Source: Chloroflexota bacterium
GTDB taxonomy: Bacteria; Chloroflexota; Anaerolineae; UBA4142
Direction: 5' to 3'
DNA: 24,015 nt
Assembly (NCBI GenBank): GCA_016199405.1
Contig: JACQGS010000093.1
Span: 1-24,015, forward strand
The notes under the pieces are model-generated. The model was not told where the DNA came from. It made no database searches and saw only the letters and a program-made list of their open reading frames with translations. The translations under genes were made by a program, and so were the position numbers. Shown piece by piece: positions 13,225-21,154 of the stretch (positions within the stretch are counted from its first letter, which is position 1; the number at the start of each line of letters is the position of its first letter).

Positions 13225-14525
13225 CCGATCCCTTTGATAGAATGATCAGCGCGGTGTTGAACCAACTAAATACAACCATTCGATCAACAAATCGACCGGG
13301 CGATCTCTCGGGGCTTTTGTCTTTTCACATACTCCACAAGTCCCAAATAGGCAATTCTATCGATTGGAATGTATTCATCCCTCCAAGCAAATGGCTAGAT
13401 GAAAATGATTCCGACATATACGATGCGCCAAAGTTGGCTGTCTTTGGTATCCTGTGTTTCGAGCAGTTTCGAAGAATAGGCAAACCGCAACCCGAGATCA
13501 GCATAGCATTCACAAAAGGTATTGACCGTCTGGGCGAACGCCAGAATGTTTTCAGTACCCCGAACTCTTGGATTTTACAACCCAATGTTGTCATAGGCAT
13601 TGCACTCGGAATCTCAGCAAGCAATAATACATCCTCGGCAAGATGGTTAAATGGAAAACTTGAAGAGGGATTCAACAGACCAGACATCCCTTCCTTCCTA
13701 CGCCTCTGCTACGGATATGGACTCTACCTAGTGAATTCCCAATTGGCAGAAAGAAAAAACTATGTATTACCTACTATGAAGCCCGACAGTTGCACATTGG
13801 CTGAATTGGCACTTGGTATTTGGCTAGCAAGACATGAGTACCTTCTCCCAAGTGAACACGGTGTCTCGAATTGGCTAGATGACGCACAATCTGCAATTCT
13901 CGAAAGATGTTTGGCGGAAGACCTTCAGTACATCACGGACGAAAAGGCGGCAGTTATTCTGGAGGTTCTTTATTCTTATATTCACGTACGGAGTCAGTAC
14001 CCAAGGCTTGATTTGGTCACTTCTCTCCTATTAAATTTCGAGCCCGCGATGGAACGCTGGATGTCTCCATGGAGAATAAAAGACGAGTACGATATCCAAT
14101 CATTGCTGTGGTTAATCTTGCGCTCGCATTTTGACGATCTTCGGTACGAGGAATACCTACCCAAGCTTGGACGTAGTGGACACCGATTCGATATAGGTAT
14201 CACACAATTGAACCTTGTGGTTGAAGCAAAATATGTTCGAAAGGCAAGCGATTTTCAGAAAACAGTAGACGAGATAGGGAAGGACTCGGCACAACTTCCG
14301 ACACAGTTGAAGTTTTCCGGGATATTCGTCTTTGTTTATGATGAAAGCTGTTCGAGCGAACAGCACGCTTGGGCGAGGCAAACAATAGAGGGTATTCGCT
14401 TCGTAAAGCGTTGCGTGATAGTAAATGCGCCTTCAACTTCTCGAAAAACTTTGGTGGGCAACGAATACAAACCTGCCCAAAAAATAAGAATTGGCAAAGA
14501 GATGCAGTCCCGCAGAAATCAATGA
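13212..14525 (+). CDS. pAgo-associated PD-(D/E)XK nuclease (putative effector), 437 aa
   Basis: Its ATG lies 13 bases inside the pAgo gene, so the two are translated together. Residues 1-290 are mostly helical and match no family I recognise. The C-terminal domain (about 290-420) has the restriction-endonuclease-like core: YEEYLPKLGRSGHRFDIGI, then LVVEAKYV, giving Asp327, Glu338 and Lys340 as the D...ExK metal-binding set, followed by a helix with KTVDEIGKDSAQ and a strand IFVFVYDE. Long-B pAgos are known to be paired with such nucleases (BPAN-type), thought to degrade DNA when the pAgo meets an invader. By that analogy this is the killing or clearing component. A terminator lies 60 bases downstream. 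Confidence 0.82.
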   Translation: MVPLADPFDRMISAVLNQLNTTIRSTNRPGDLSGLLSFHILHKSQIGNSIDWNVFIPPSKWLDENDSDIYDAPKLAVFGILCFEQFRRIGKPQPEISIAFTKGIDRLGERQNVFSTPNSWILQPNVVIGIALGISASNNTSSARWLNGKLEEGFNRPDIPSFLRLCYGYGLYLVNSQLAERKNYVLPTMKPDSCTLAELALGIWLARHEYLLPSEHGVSNWLDDAQSAILERCLAEDLQYITDEKAAVILEVLYSYIHVRSQYPRLDLVTSLLLNFEPAMERWMSPWRIKDEYDIQSLLWLILRSHFDDLRYEEYLPKLGRSGHRFDIGITQLNLVVEAKYVRKASDFQKTVDEIGKDSAQLPTQLKFSGIFVFVYDESCSSEQHAWARQTIEGIRFVKRCVIVNAPSTSRKTLVGNEYKPAQKIRIGKEMQSRRNQ

Positions 14526-14587
14526 ATCCTTGCCCCACATTCATGGTCAGCATCTCGAAAACACTATTTGCTCATTCGAAGACAAAT

Positions 14588-14622
14588 CCCATCAGGCATT
14601 TTCAACCTGACGGGTCTTTTTT
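14588..14622 (+). terminator. Terminator of the pAgo-nuclease operon
   Basis: CCCATCAGG (14588-14596) pairs with CCTGACGGG (14606-14614) with one A-C mismatch, followed by TCTTTTTT. It lies just inside the change from AT-rich island to GC-rich flank. Confidence 0.75.
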
Positions 14623-14659
14623 CATCCCACCCCCCACCAACTCCACGCGCGTCGCGCAC

Positions 14660-14693
14660 AATCGGCGTCGGCTAAAGCCGACGCCGATTTTTT
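14660..14693 (+). terminator. Second strong terminator-like hairpin upstream of AOR
   Basis: AATCGGCGTCGGC - TAAA - GCCGACGCCGATT, a perfect 13-bp stem followed directly by further T residues. It may insulate the AOR promoter from the island, or may be a dispersed repeat that acts as a terminator. Confidence 0.65.
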
Positions 14694-14738
14694 CCTCTGC
14701 GTCTCGGCGCTCTCTGCGGTTTCCCCTCCCACCGCAAT
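14694..14738. repeat. Fragment of the cgcagag-type dispersed repeat
   Basis: cctctgcgtctcggcgctctctgcgg (14694-14720 region) is the reverse-orientation counterpart of the sequence at 9767-9795. The rest of 14526-14841 holds the two terminators and the AOR promoter; no gene is seen. Confidence 0.45.
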
Positions 14739-14767
14739 TTGTAAACTCGTTTTCTTGCCTCTATAAT
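14739..14767 (+). promoter_or_regulatory. Promoter of the AOR gene cluster
   Basis: TTGTAA (14739-14744), 17-base spacer, TATAAT (14762-14767). The transcript would start about 65 bases before the ATG at 14842. Confidence 0.55.
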
Positions 14768-14841
14768 GAGCGCCGGCATTGACGGATCGGCGTCAATCGC
14801 GCTAGCCCATTCGTTATTCGCAAATCATCTCGGAGGAACGC

Positions 14842-16683
14842 ATGCCCTTGGTTTACGCCGGCAAACTCGCGCGCATCAATCTCTCGACGCGTGAAATCAC
14901 AATCGAAACGATTCCCGACGCGCGCGTGCAGCAATATACGCTCGGCGCCGGGCTTGCCGCGAAAATATTTTACGATGAAATGGACGCAACGCTCGACGCG
15001 CTCGATCCGCGCAGTTCGCTCATCGTGCTGAACGGATTATTGAGCGGAACTTTTTCGCCGACCGGCTGCCGCTCGTCGTGGTGCGGACGCTCGCCGCTCA
15101 CCGGCATTTGGAACGAATCGAATATGGGCGGGCATTTCGGCGCGGAGATGCGTTTCGCCGGCTTCGACGGCTTTATCATCACCGGGCGCGCGAGCGCGCC
15201 GACCTATTTATGGATTGACGGCGCGACCGGCGCGATTGAATTTCGCTCCGCAAAAAATGTGTGGGGCAAAGATCACTTTGAAACTTTCGATGCGTTGCGC
15301 GCGGAAACGGATCCCAAAGCGCAGGTCGCGTGCATCGGGCAAGCCGGCGAAAATCTCGTCCGCATCGCCGGCATTATGCAAGGCGGGCATCATCACGCGC
15401 GCACCGCCGGACGCGGCGGAATGGGCGCGCTGCTCGGATCGAAAAATCTGAAAGCGATTGTGGTGCGCGGCAAAGAAAAGCCGGCGTACGCGGACGCGAA
15501 AGCATTCAACCCGTTGGTGCGCGATCAAAATAAATTCATCAAAGACCATTCCGTCTCGTTCAGCGAGTACGGCACTGCCGGCGGCTTGCCCAATTCCGAA
15601 GCGAAAGGCGGCTTGCCGATTCACAATTGGCGCGGCGGCAATTTGCCGGACGCGATGAAAATTTCCGGTCAGCGTTTGCGCGAAACGATTTGGACGCGGC
15701 ACACCTTTTGCCACGCGTGCCCCATCGGTTGCGGCAAAGCGATTGAAATCAAAGACGGCAAATACGCCGGCACAGTGGGCGAAGGACCCGAATACGAAAC
15801 GCTCGCGTTCTTCGGCGCGAATTTGAACATCACGGATTTGAACGCGGTCAGCCAAGCGAACGATTTGTGCAATCGCTACGGACTCGACACGATTTCGACC
15901 GGCGGCGTGATCGCGTTGGCGTTCGAGGCGTACGAGCGCGGGTTGATCACGCGCGCGCAAGCGAACGGCTTTGAGTTAACGTGGGGCAATGCCGACGCGC
16001 TGATCGGAATGATCGAGGCGATCGCGCATCGGCGCGGCATCGGCGATTGGCTCGCGGAAGGAATGGATCGCGCGGCAAAAAAATTAGGCGCGCCCGATTT
16101 GAATATGACGGTCAAGGGAATGGAAATGCCGGCGCACGATCCGCGCGGCTACATTCCGATGGGCATCAATTACGCCACCGCGAGCCGCGGCGCGTGTCAC
16201 TTGGAAGCGTGCACGTACTGGAACACGAACGGCATTCTGCATCCCGATCTCGGTTATCCGGAAACGCGCGACGCGCACGATTCCACGATCGGCGCGCAGA
16301 TGGCGATTGACTATCAAAATTATTTGGCGACCTACAATCCGCTCGGCTTGTGCAAATTTATCGCGCGCAGTGCGGTGGGACCGGATATGGTCGTCGAACT
16401 CGTGAATACGGCGATGGGCTGGCAGTGGACGCGCGCAGATTTGCTGGCGCTGGGCGAAAAACTTTTCAACTTGAAGCGACTGATCAATCAACGTTACGGC
16501 ATTGCGCGCGCGGACGATACGCTGCCCCAACGATTGCTGACGCAAGCGCGCCCGACCGGCAAATCCGCCGGCGTTCTGCCCGATCTCGAACTGATGTTGC
16601 GCGATTATTATCGCCTGCGCGAGTGGGACGAGCGCGGCGCGCCGCGCGCGGAAAAACTGCGCGCGTTGGGATTGAATTTGTAA
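14842..16683 (+). CDS. Aldehyde ferredoxin oxidoreductase family protein, 613 aa
   Basis: Tungsten- (or molybdenum-) bis-pterin and [4Fe-4S] enzyme that oxidises aldehydes to acids with ferredoxin as acceptor; cytosolic, oxygen-sensitive. ATG 14842 follows GGAGGAACGC. The N-terminal domain holds YAGKLARINLSTREIT, FSPTGCRSSWCGRSPLTG and MGGHFGAEMRFAGFDG (pterin/tungsten-binding region). The cluster ligands are Cys290, Cys293, Cys297 (CHACPIGC) and Cys504 (NPLGLCKF). EGPEYETLAFFGANL is the typical central motif. Length is normal for the family. No separate ferredoxin or pterin-biosynthesis genes lie next to it. Substrate cannot be told; AOR-family members in Chloroflexota are diverse. Confidence 0.95.
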   Translation: MPLVYAGKLARINLSTREITIETIPDARVQQYTLGAGLAAKIFYDEMDATLDALDPRSSLIVLNGLLSGTFSPTGCRSSWCGRSPLTGIWNESNMGGHFGAEMRFAGFDGFIITGRASAPTYLWIDGATGAIEFRSAKNVWGKDHFETFDALRAETDPKAQVACIGQAGENLVRIAGIMQGGHHHARTAGRGGMGALLGSKNLKAIVVRGKEKPAYADAKAFNPLVRDQNKFIKDHSVSFSEYGTAGGLPNSEAKGGLPIHNWRGGNLPDAMKISGQRLRETIWTRHTFCHACPIGCGKAIEIKDGKYAGTVGEGPEYETLAFFGANLNITDLNAVSQANDLCNRYGLDTISTGGVIALAFEAYERGLITRAQANGFELTWGNADALIGMIEAIAHRRGIGDWLAEGMDRAAKKLGAPDLNMTVKGMEMPAHDPRGYIPMGINYATASRGACHLEACTYWNTNGILHPDLGYPETRDAHDSTIGAQMAIDYQNYLATYNPLGLCKFIARSAVGPDMVVELVNTAMGWQWTRADLLALGEKLFNLKRLINQRYGIARADDTLPQRLLTQARPTGKSAGVLPDLELMLRDYYRLREWDERGAPRAEKLRALGLNL

Positions 16684-16743
16684 CGGGTAGAGGGCAGCCG
16701 CGCTGCCCGCCAATCCGCCCAGCACGGCTGGGCTACCACCCGG
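16684..16743. repeat. Three-stem palindromic element, copy C2
   Basis: Outer GGGTAG with CTACCACCC encloses GGGCAGC-CGC-GCTGCCC and GCCCAGC-AC-GGCTGGGC. Compared with copy C1 at 3323-3380, stem bases differ on both sides so that pairing is kept, while the CGC and AC loops are unchanged. It fills the gap between the AOR stop and the next gene's ribosome-binding site. Confidence 0.75.
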
Positions 16744-16754
16744 AGGAATTCGCA

Positions 16755-17852
16755 ATGTCGCAATACCCCGATTATGTTCCGCGTCTGCTCGCGCAAGCGC
16801 GCGCCGAAGGGCAATGGCACGCCGGGCAAGCCGATGCCGCCGCGCTCTGCTTTGATGTGCTCGCGCTTTTTCCGGAATGTCGCGAAGCGAGCGACCTCGT
16901 CTATGAATTATTCTGCGACGAGTGGACGATCTACGATATGCGGAACGCGGTTCAGCAGCACATTGACGAATGGGACGACCAACCACATCAGCAACGCCGG
17001 CGGCTCGCGCTGTCGTGCCGGTTTATGAGCCGCTGGACGGGATGGGATCGCGAGTTTGAAAAGGGACGCAAGCCGGAACGCGAGGGACCCAAAGACGTGC
17101 GCGCCTTGTTGCAGCAAGGGCATATGCAACTCTTGGAAGCGTACTGTCTCGGCGACGACGAATGTTTGAATTACGCGTGGCCCAAATTTACCGAAGCGAT
17201 CGAGAAAACGCGCGACCCGCAAACGACGCTCCTCTGGATCGGCAAGCAGTACGCCGACCTCGGCTTTTTCGCGGACGCCGCCGAAGTGCTGCTCGACCTT
17301 TGCTCGCGCTATAAAGACGAAGCCGCGCGGCGTTTGCTCGCCGAAGTTCGCTGGTGGCGCGATAACGCGCCGCGCATTCCGTGGATTCCACCCGCCGGCG
17401 ACGGCTCGCGCTATCGGCGCATGATGCAATTCATTGACCCGACCGCGCCGACGCACGAAGAGGTGATTCAACATACGCGCGCGCGGCTGAAAGAAGTCGG
17501 CAACGCGCCGACGTGGCAGCCGATCATTGATCCAGAGCTTGCGAAATTATTTGGCGAAGCGGTGCCGGCAGAAATCTCACCGCCAGCGCAGTCGGTGGTG
17601 GATTGGAGTTTTTTGGATCGGGATGACGGACAGCCGGGCGAATTGCCAGTGTGGGCGAAGAAAATGATGAAACTCTTTCGCGACAACCCGGAACACGTGG
17701 AAGACATCGCGCAGCGGCATCGGTGGAGCCGTCCGATTCCGCAGCCAAAGACGCCGAAACGCTACGATCCGAACGAACCGCCGTTCGATCCGAGCGAAGT
17801 GCTGGGCGGGATGAGTGAAGAGGATTTCGATTTTGATGATGACGAGGAGTAA
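16755..17852 (+). CDS. Hypothetical helical (TPR-like) protein, 365 aa
   Basis: The start is ATG 16755 (MSQYPDYVPRLLAQ), with GGAGGAA 7 bases upstream; the open frame to 16350 overlaps AOR and is not used. Residues 1-200 are alpha-helical with paired helices (AARAEGQWHAGQADAAALC-like unit, GHMQLLEAYCLGDDECLNYA, LWIGKQYADLGFFADAAEVLLDL), consistent with TPR-like repeats. The middle is Trp/Pro-rich (RWWRDNAPRIPWIPPAG). The C-terminus is strongly acidic (SEEDFDFDDDEE). Its stop is 6 bases from the start of the SEC-C/TPR gene, so both probably work in one process. Function unknown. Confidence 0.75.
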   Translation: MSQYPDYVPRLLAQARAEGQWHAGQADAAALCFDVLALFPECREASDLVYELFCDEWTIYDMRNAVQQHIDEWDDQPHQQRRRLALSCRFMSRWTGWDREFEKGRKPEREGPKDVRALLQQGHMQLLEAYCLGDDECLNYAWPKFTEAIEKTRDPQTTLLWIGKQYADLGFFADAAEVLLDLCSRYKDEAARRLLAEVRWWRDNAPRIPWIPPAGDGSRYRRMMQFIDPTAPTHEEVIQHTRARLKEVGNAPTWQPIIDPELAKLFGEAVPAEISPPAQSVVDWSFLDRDDGQPGELPVWAKKMMKLFRDNPEHVEDIAQRHRWSRPIPQPKTPKRYDPNEPPFDPSEVLGGMSEEDFDFDDDEE

Positions 17853-17858
17853 GCCAAT

Positions 17859-20417
17859 ATGCCATCCAATTTGAATCCACCGGCGCCCGCGACCAAGCCC
17901 GGGCGAAACGATCCGTGTTGGTGCGGCAGCGGCAAGAAATACAAAAACTGCCACTTGATTGAGGACGCGCGCACCGAGTCGCGCATACGGCTCCATCAAA
18001 ACCTGTGGCAGCGGCTTGACGAGTACGCGTTGAGCGAGCCGTTGCGCGAAGATTTCAAGACCGCGTTCAAATTCTTTTGTGGATATGCGCTCAACGTGAA
18101 TATTGAGGACGAAGACGATCTCGTAGACCTCCACCGCGCGCTCGACTATTTTGTTCACGATTATCGCCTGCCCAACGGTCAACGCGTCATCGCGCGATTC
18201 CTCGCGGAACACGGCAAGCGGCTATCGCCGGAAGAGCGCGCGCTGGTGAATAACTGGCTGGACTCGCGGCTGACGGCGTTTGAAGTGATCGAATTAGAGC
18301 GCGGCAGTGGAATGCGCGTGCGCGACCTCGTCTCGGGCGAAGAGTTTGACGTGCGCGAGCGCCGCGGGACGGAGCAGGCAAGCCGGTGGGGTGTGATTGT
18401 GACGCGTCTCTTGCGCGGGTCCGATCATTACGAGCTCGGCGGTGTGGGTTTGAACCTGCCGCCGCAATACCGCGATTGGCTGCGCGGTCATATCGCCGGA
18501 GAATGGAGCCGCTATCGCTTCAATCATCCCGAAGCGACCTACCCAGAATTCCTGCACGCCTCCAGCCAATTGCTCAATCGGTTTATCGTGGATGAAATCG
18601 AACCGGCGATGAGCCAGCCGCCGACATTGGTCACGATGGAAGGCGACCTGACCGAATTCATCGCGGCGACGTTCGATGTATTGGATCACACACTTGTGCT
18701 CGCGGGCTTGCGCGGCGCGGAAGAGTTTACGGAGGACACGCCCGAAGGCGCGGCGGAAGAACAAACCTTCGCGTGGTTCGAGAGCGGCGAATCGCTCGAG
18801 TTGTTGCGCGCGCACGGTCCCGCGTTCGAGCACAAGGAGCCGGCGGATGCGCCGGAGGGCGGGACGCGCGTACTGGCGCATTTGCGTCTCACGCGCGAGG
18901 AATTGCGCATGGAGGTCACGTCGCGGCGACGCTTGGAGGCGGGCAAGGAACTGCTGGCGAAACGCGTCGGCAGTGCGCTTTCGCATCGCGGCGATGAAAT
19001 CAAATCGGTTGCCGAGGCGCTGGCAAAGCTGCCTGAAACGGAGCCGGAGGAAGAAGAGCCCGCCGAAGAAATGCCGGAGCAGTTGGAAGCGCTGCAGGCG
19101 CAGATCGCGGCGCGCATACATCGTGAATGGGTGGATCAAAAGGTTCCCGCGCTGGATGGGCTAACGCCGCGTGAGGCGGTCAAAACAGTGGGCGGGCGCG
19201 TGCGCGTGATTCGGTTGCTCAAAGAGTTCGAGGCGCGCGAATCGGTGCGGGCGCGCGCGGGCGAAATCGCGTATGATTTTGCCGAGTTGCGAAATGCGCT
19301 GGGATTGACGGAACAGGAATTTCTGGAAGAGAGCCGCATCGAAGATCAACTCAAGGACGCACTCGAAGAAATCGAAACCCTCGCGCACGCGGATCGCATG
19401 GACGACGCGCTCGCGGCGTGGCGCGCGTGGCGGCAGAAATATCCCATCGCAACCCTGCGCGAACTGGAATTCTCCGAGATTTGGGATTTGCAAGACGTAG
19501 CACGCGAATCTATGTTTGAGTTAGCGAATCGCCTGGCGATGTTCAAGCGGTTCGACGAGGGCATCGCGCTACTGCAAGAGTACCTCGCGCTCGACCCGGA
19601 AGATCCGCTCAGCGCGCGCGCGGAAATCGCCGAGATGCGGATCGAGCGCGGCGAAATCGAAACCGGCTTGCCCGAGTTGATGCAACTGGTACAAGACGCG
19701 CCCGAGAATTTGACCAGCGCGCTCACGCTGGCAGGCATTCAGCAAGATATTCTGAATCGCCCAGAGGACGCACTGGCGACCCTGCAACGCGCCCGCGCGG
19801 CAATGGACGATGAAATCAAAGCGGCGGAAATCTACCATGAAATCATCGAGACCTATCTCGCGGCTGGGCGCGCGGACGACGCCGAAAAGTTTTGGCATGT
19901 GGAAAACGACAACGCGGAGGAGAAGGAAAAAGATTATGTGGGCTTGACCCGGATCAAGATCGCCCAACGCGGCCTGCCGCAAGCGAGAGAGAGCGCGACC
20001 AAGATTCAAAACAAGATTGCGCGTCCGCATTGGCTGGGAAAAGTTGAGGCGATGTTGGGCAACTATTCCGCCGCGCGCAAACTATGGAAAGGGCTGTTAA
20101 AGGACCCCGAATTTGACGAGTGGGTTTTCTGGTTCCTGTGGATAGAGTATCACCTCTATCTGCGCGATTTCGACCGCGTGATTGAAAAGATCGACCCAGT
20201 CAAGATGCGCGCTGCCGCCGTGGGCTATTTCGAAGTCGCCATCGCGCACGCGGCAAAGGGAGATGTCGAGCGCGCGGCGGAATGGGTGCGCGCGGGTCGC
20301 GCGGAAATGGAGCGGCACGCGCGCCAGAGCCATTTTGTGGGCATCCTCCGCGATGCGCGCACGCTGGCGGAGCATTTGCAGATTCCCGAAGCGACGCAGC
20401 ACGCGATGGGATTGTGA
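17859..20417 (+). CDS. SEC-C zinc-motif and TPR-repeat protein, 852 aa
   Basis: Begins with a Pro/Ala segment, then a complete SEC-C motif GRNDPCWCGSGKKYKNCH (residues 15-32; C20-x-C22-x8-C31-H32), which binds zinc and in SecA contacts SecB or ribosome. The remainder is long and helical. It contains an acidic patch ETEPEEEEPAEEMPE (about 390-405). From about 500 to 850 there are TPR-like helix pairs (LANRLAMFKRFDEGIALLQEY, AEIYHEIIETYLAAGRADDAE, MLGNYSAARKLWKGLL). ATG 17859 is supported by AGGAG inside the end of the preceding gene. Likely a cytosolic scaffold; no enzymatic motif seen. The pair with the 365-aa protein is unrecognised as a known system. Confidence 0.8.
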   Translation: MPSNLNPPAPATKPGRNDPCWCGSGKKYKNCHLIEDARTESRIRLHQNLWQRLDEYALSEPLREDFKTAFKFFCGYALNVNIEDEDDLVDLHRALDYFVHDYRLPNGQRVIARFLAEHGKRLSPEERALVNNWLDSRLTAFEVIELERGSGMRVRDLVSGEEFDVRERRGTEQASRWGVIVTRLLRGSDHYELGGVGLNLPPQYRDWLRGHIAGEWSRYRFNHPEATYPEFLHASSQLLNRFIVDEIEPAMSQPPTLVTMEGDLTEFIAATFDVLDHTLVLAGLRGAEEFTEDTPEGAAEEQTFAWFESGESLELLRAHGPAFEHKEPADAPEGGTRVLAHLRLTREELRMEVTSRRRLEAGKELLAKRVGSALSHRGDEIKSVAEALAKLPETEPEEEEPAEEMPEQLEALQAQIAARIHREWVDQKVPALDGLTPREAVKTVGGRVRVIRLLKEFEARESVRARAGEIAYDFAELRNALGLTEQEFLEESRIEDQLKDALEEIETLAHADRMDDALAAWRAWRQKYPIATLRELEFSEIWDLQDVARESMFELANRLAMFKRFDEGIALLQEYLALDPEDPLSARAEIAEMRIERGEIETGLPELMQLVQDAPENLTSALTLAGIQQDILNRPEDALATLQRARAAMDDEIKAAEIYHEIIETYLAAGRADDAEKFWHVENDNAEEKEKDYVGLTRIKIAQRGLPQARESATKIQNKIARPHWLGKVEAMLGNYSAARKLWKGLLKDPEFDEWVFWFLWIEYHLYLRDFDRVIEKIDPVKMRAAAVGYFEVAIAHAAKGDVERAAEWVRAGRAEMERHARQSHFVGILRDARTLAEHLQIPEATQHAMGL

Positions 20418-20420
20418 GAA

Positions 20421-20449
20421 GTGCGACGCACCGTGCAGGTGCGTCGCAC
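20421..20449. repeat. 12-bp-arm palindrome, copy B2 (terminator-like)
   Basis: GTGCGACGCACC - GTGCA - GGTGCGTCGCAC followed by TTTTCTT. It sits between the convergent genes ending at 20417 and 20455 and probably terminates the plus-strand one. The arms match 7372-7400 exactly. Confidence 0.85.
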
Positions 20450-20454
20450 TTTTC

Positions 20455-21018
20455 TTATTCCTCTTTCATTTCCGCCGGGATAAAGTAGATATCTGTCGGT
20501 TTCATTTTGCTATTCCGCAAATAGCGCGCCTTGACTGGCATCCCGATCCAATCGAGCGAGGCTTTAGCGGGATCAAGACCCATCAGCCGCGTGAGGAAAA
20601 GCGTGTTGGCGCCTTTGAATTCGAGCAGCGCAAGCACGAACGGCGTATCCGGCAAAAATTCTTCACTGCCGAAATGGCAAACGGTGAATGCGTGCACGGT
20701 GCCTTCGTCCGGCAATTGCACCCATTCCGTTTCGTTGCCGGAGTACATATCCGCGCCGCGCGGCGTCGCGTAGGTATAGCCGGATTCCGGATCGCGGTTG
20801 CCGATGAAAACTTTGTTGGCGAGCCCCGCAAAGAACGGCGAGTCTTGCCCGTACGAGTGAATGTATTCGACGTGGTACGGCTGGCGCTTGACGATCGCCG
20901 TCATTTCTTTGAGCGCCTTGAGCGATGCCGCGTCCAGTTTTTTGGGAAAGGGGACGTTGAACAGAATCGTCCCTTCGAGATTTTCTTCACGTTTGGTATC
21001 GTTGTTATTCTTTGCCAT
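20455..21018 (-). CDS. DUF35 (OB-fold) partner of the adjacent thiolase, cysteine-less, 187 aa
   Basis: DUF35 proteins have a rubredoxin-like zinc ribbon plus an OB fold and act as acyl-CoA-binding partners of thiolases or HMG-CoA synthase. The OB part is seen in TEWVQLPDEGTVHAFTVCHF, LALLEFKGANTLFLTRLMG and GMPVKARYLRN. In the place of the usual CPxCG pairs are DPESG (first pair) and ADMYSG (second pair), so all four zinc cysteines are missing. The N-terminal helical extension (1-60) holds PFPKKLDAASLKALKEM. It lies downstream of the thiolase gene in the same direction, separated by 136 bases of repeat DNA. Start ATG 21018. Confidence 0.8.
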   Translation of the reverse strand: MAKNNNDTKREENLEGTILFNVPFPKKLDAASLKALKEMTAIVKRQPYHVEYIHSYGQDSPFFAGLANKVFIGNRDPESGYTYATPRGADMYSGNETEWVQLPDEGTVHAFTVCHFGSEEFLPDTPFVLALLEFKGANTLFLTRLMGLDPAKASLDWIGMPVKARYLRNSKMKPTDIYFIPAEMKEE

Positions 21019-21038
21019 GGTATCCTCGCTTCGTGTGT

Positions 21039-21123
21039 GTCATTGCGAGGAGCGGTTTTTGCGACGAAGCAATCTCCGCGTTCCAATTAGGGGATTGCTT
21101 CGCAAAGAACGCTCGCAATGACA
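21039..21123. repeat. Dispersed palindromic element, variant D3
   Basis: Outer arms TGTCATTGCGAG (21039-21050) and CTCGCAATGACA (21112-21123) are perfect. Inner arms CGAAGCAATC and GATTGCTTCG also pair. It lies within the thiolase-DUF35 operon, between the two genes. Confidence 0.7.
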
Positions 21124-21154
21124 ATGCTTCGTGTTTCTTCGTGTCCTTCGTGGA

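Noticed and set aside
10900..14525. DdmDE-type plasmid defence system
   Set aside because: DdmD is a large helicase-nuclease; the partner here is 437 aa with only a PD-(D/E)XK core and no helicase motifs.
15208..16986. Long minus-strand frames (250 and 300 aa) across the AOR gene
   Set aside because: AOR has clear family motifs and cluster cysteines on the plus strand; the opposing frames show no domain and no start signals.
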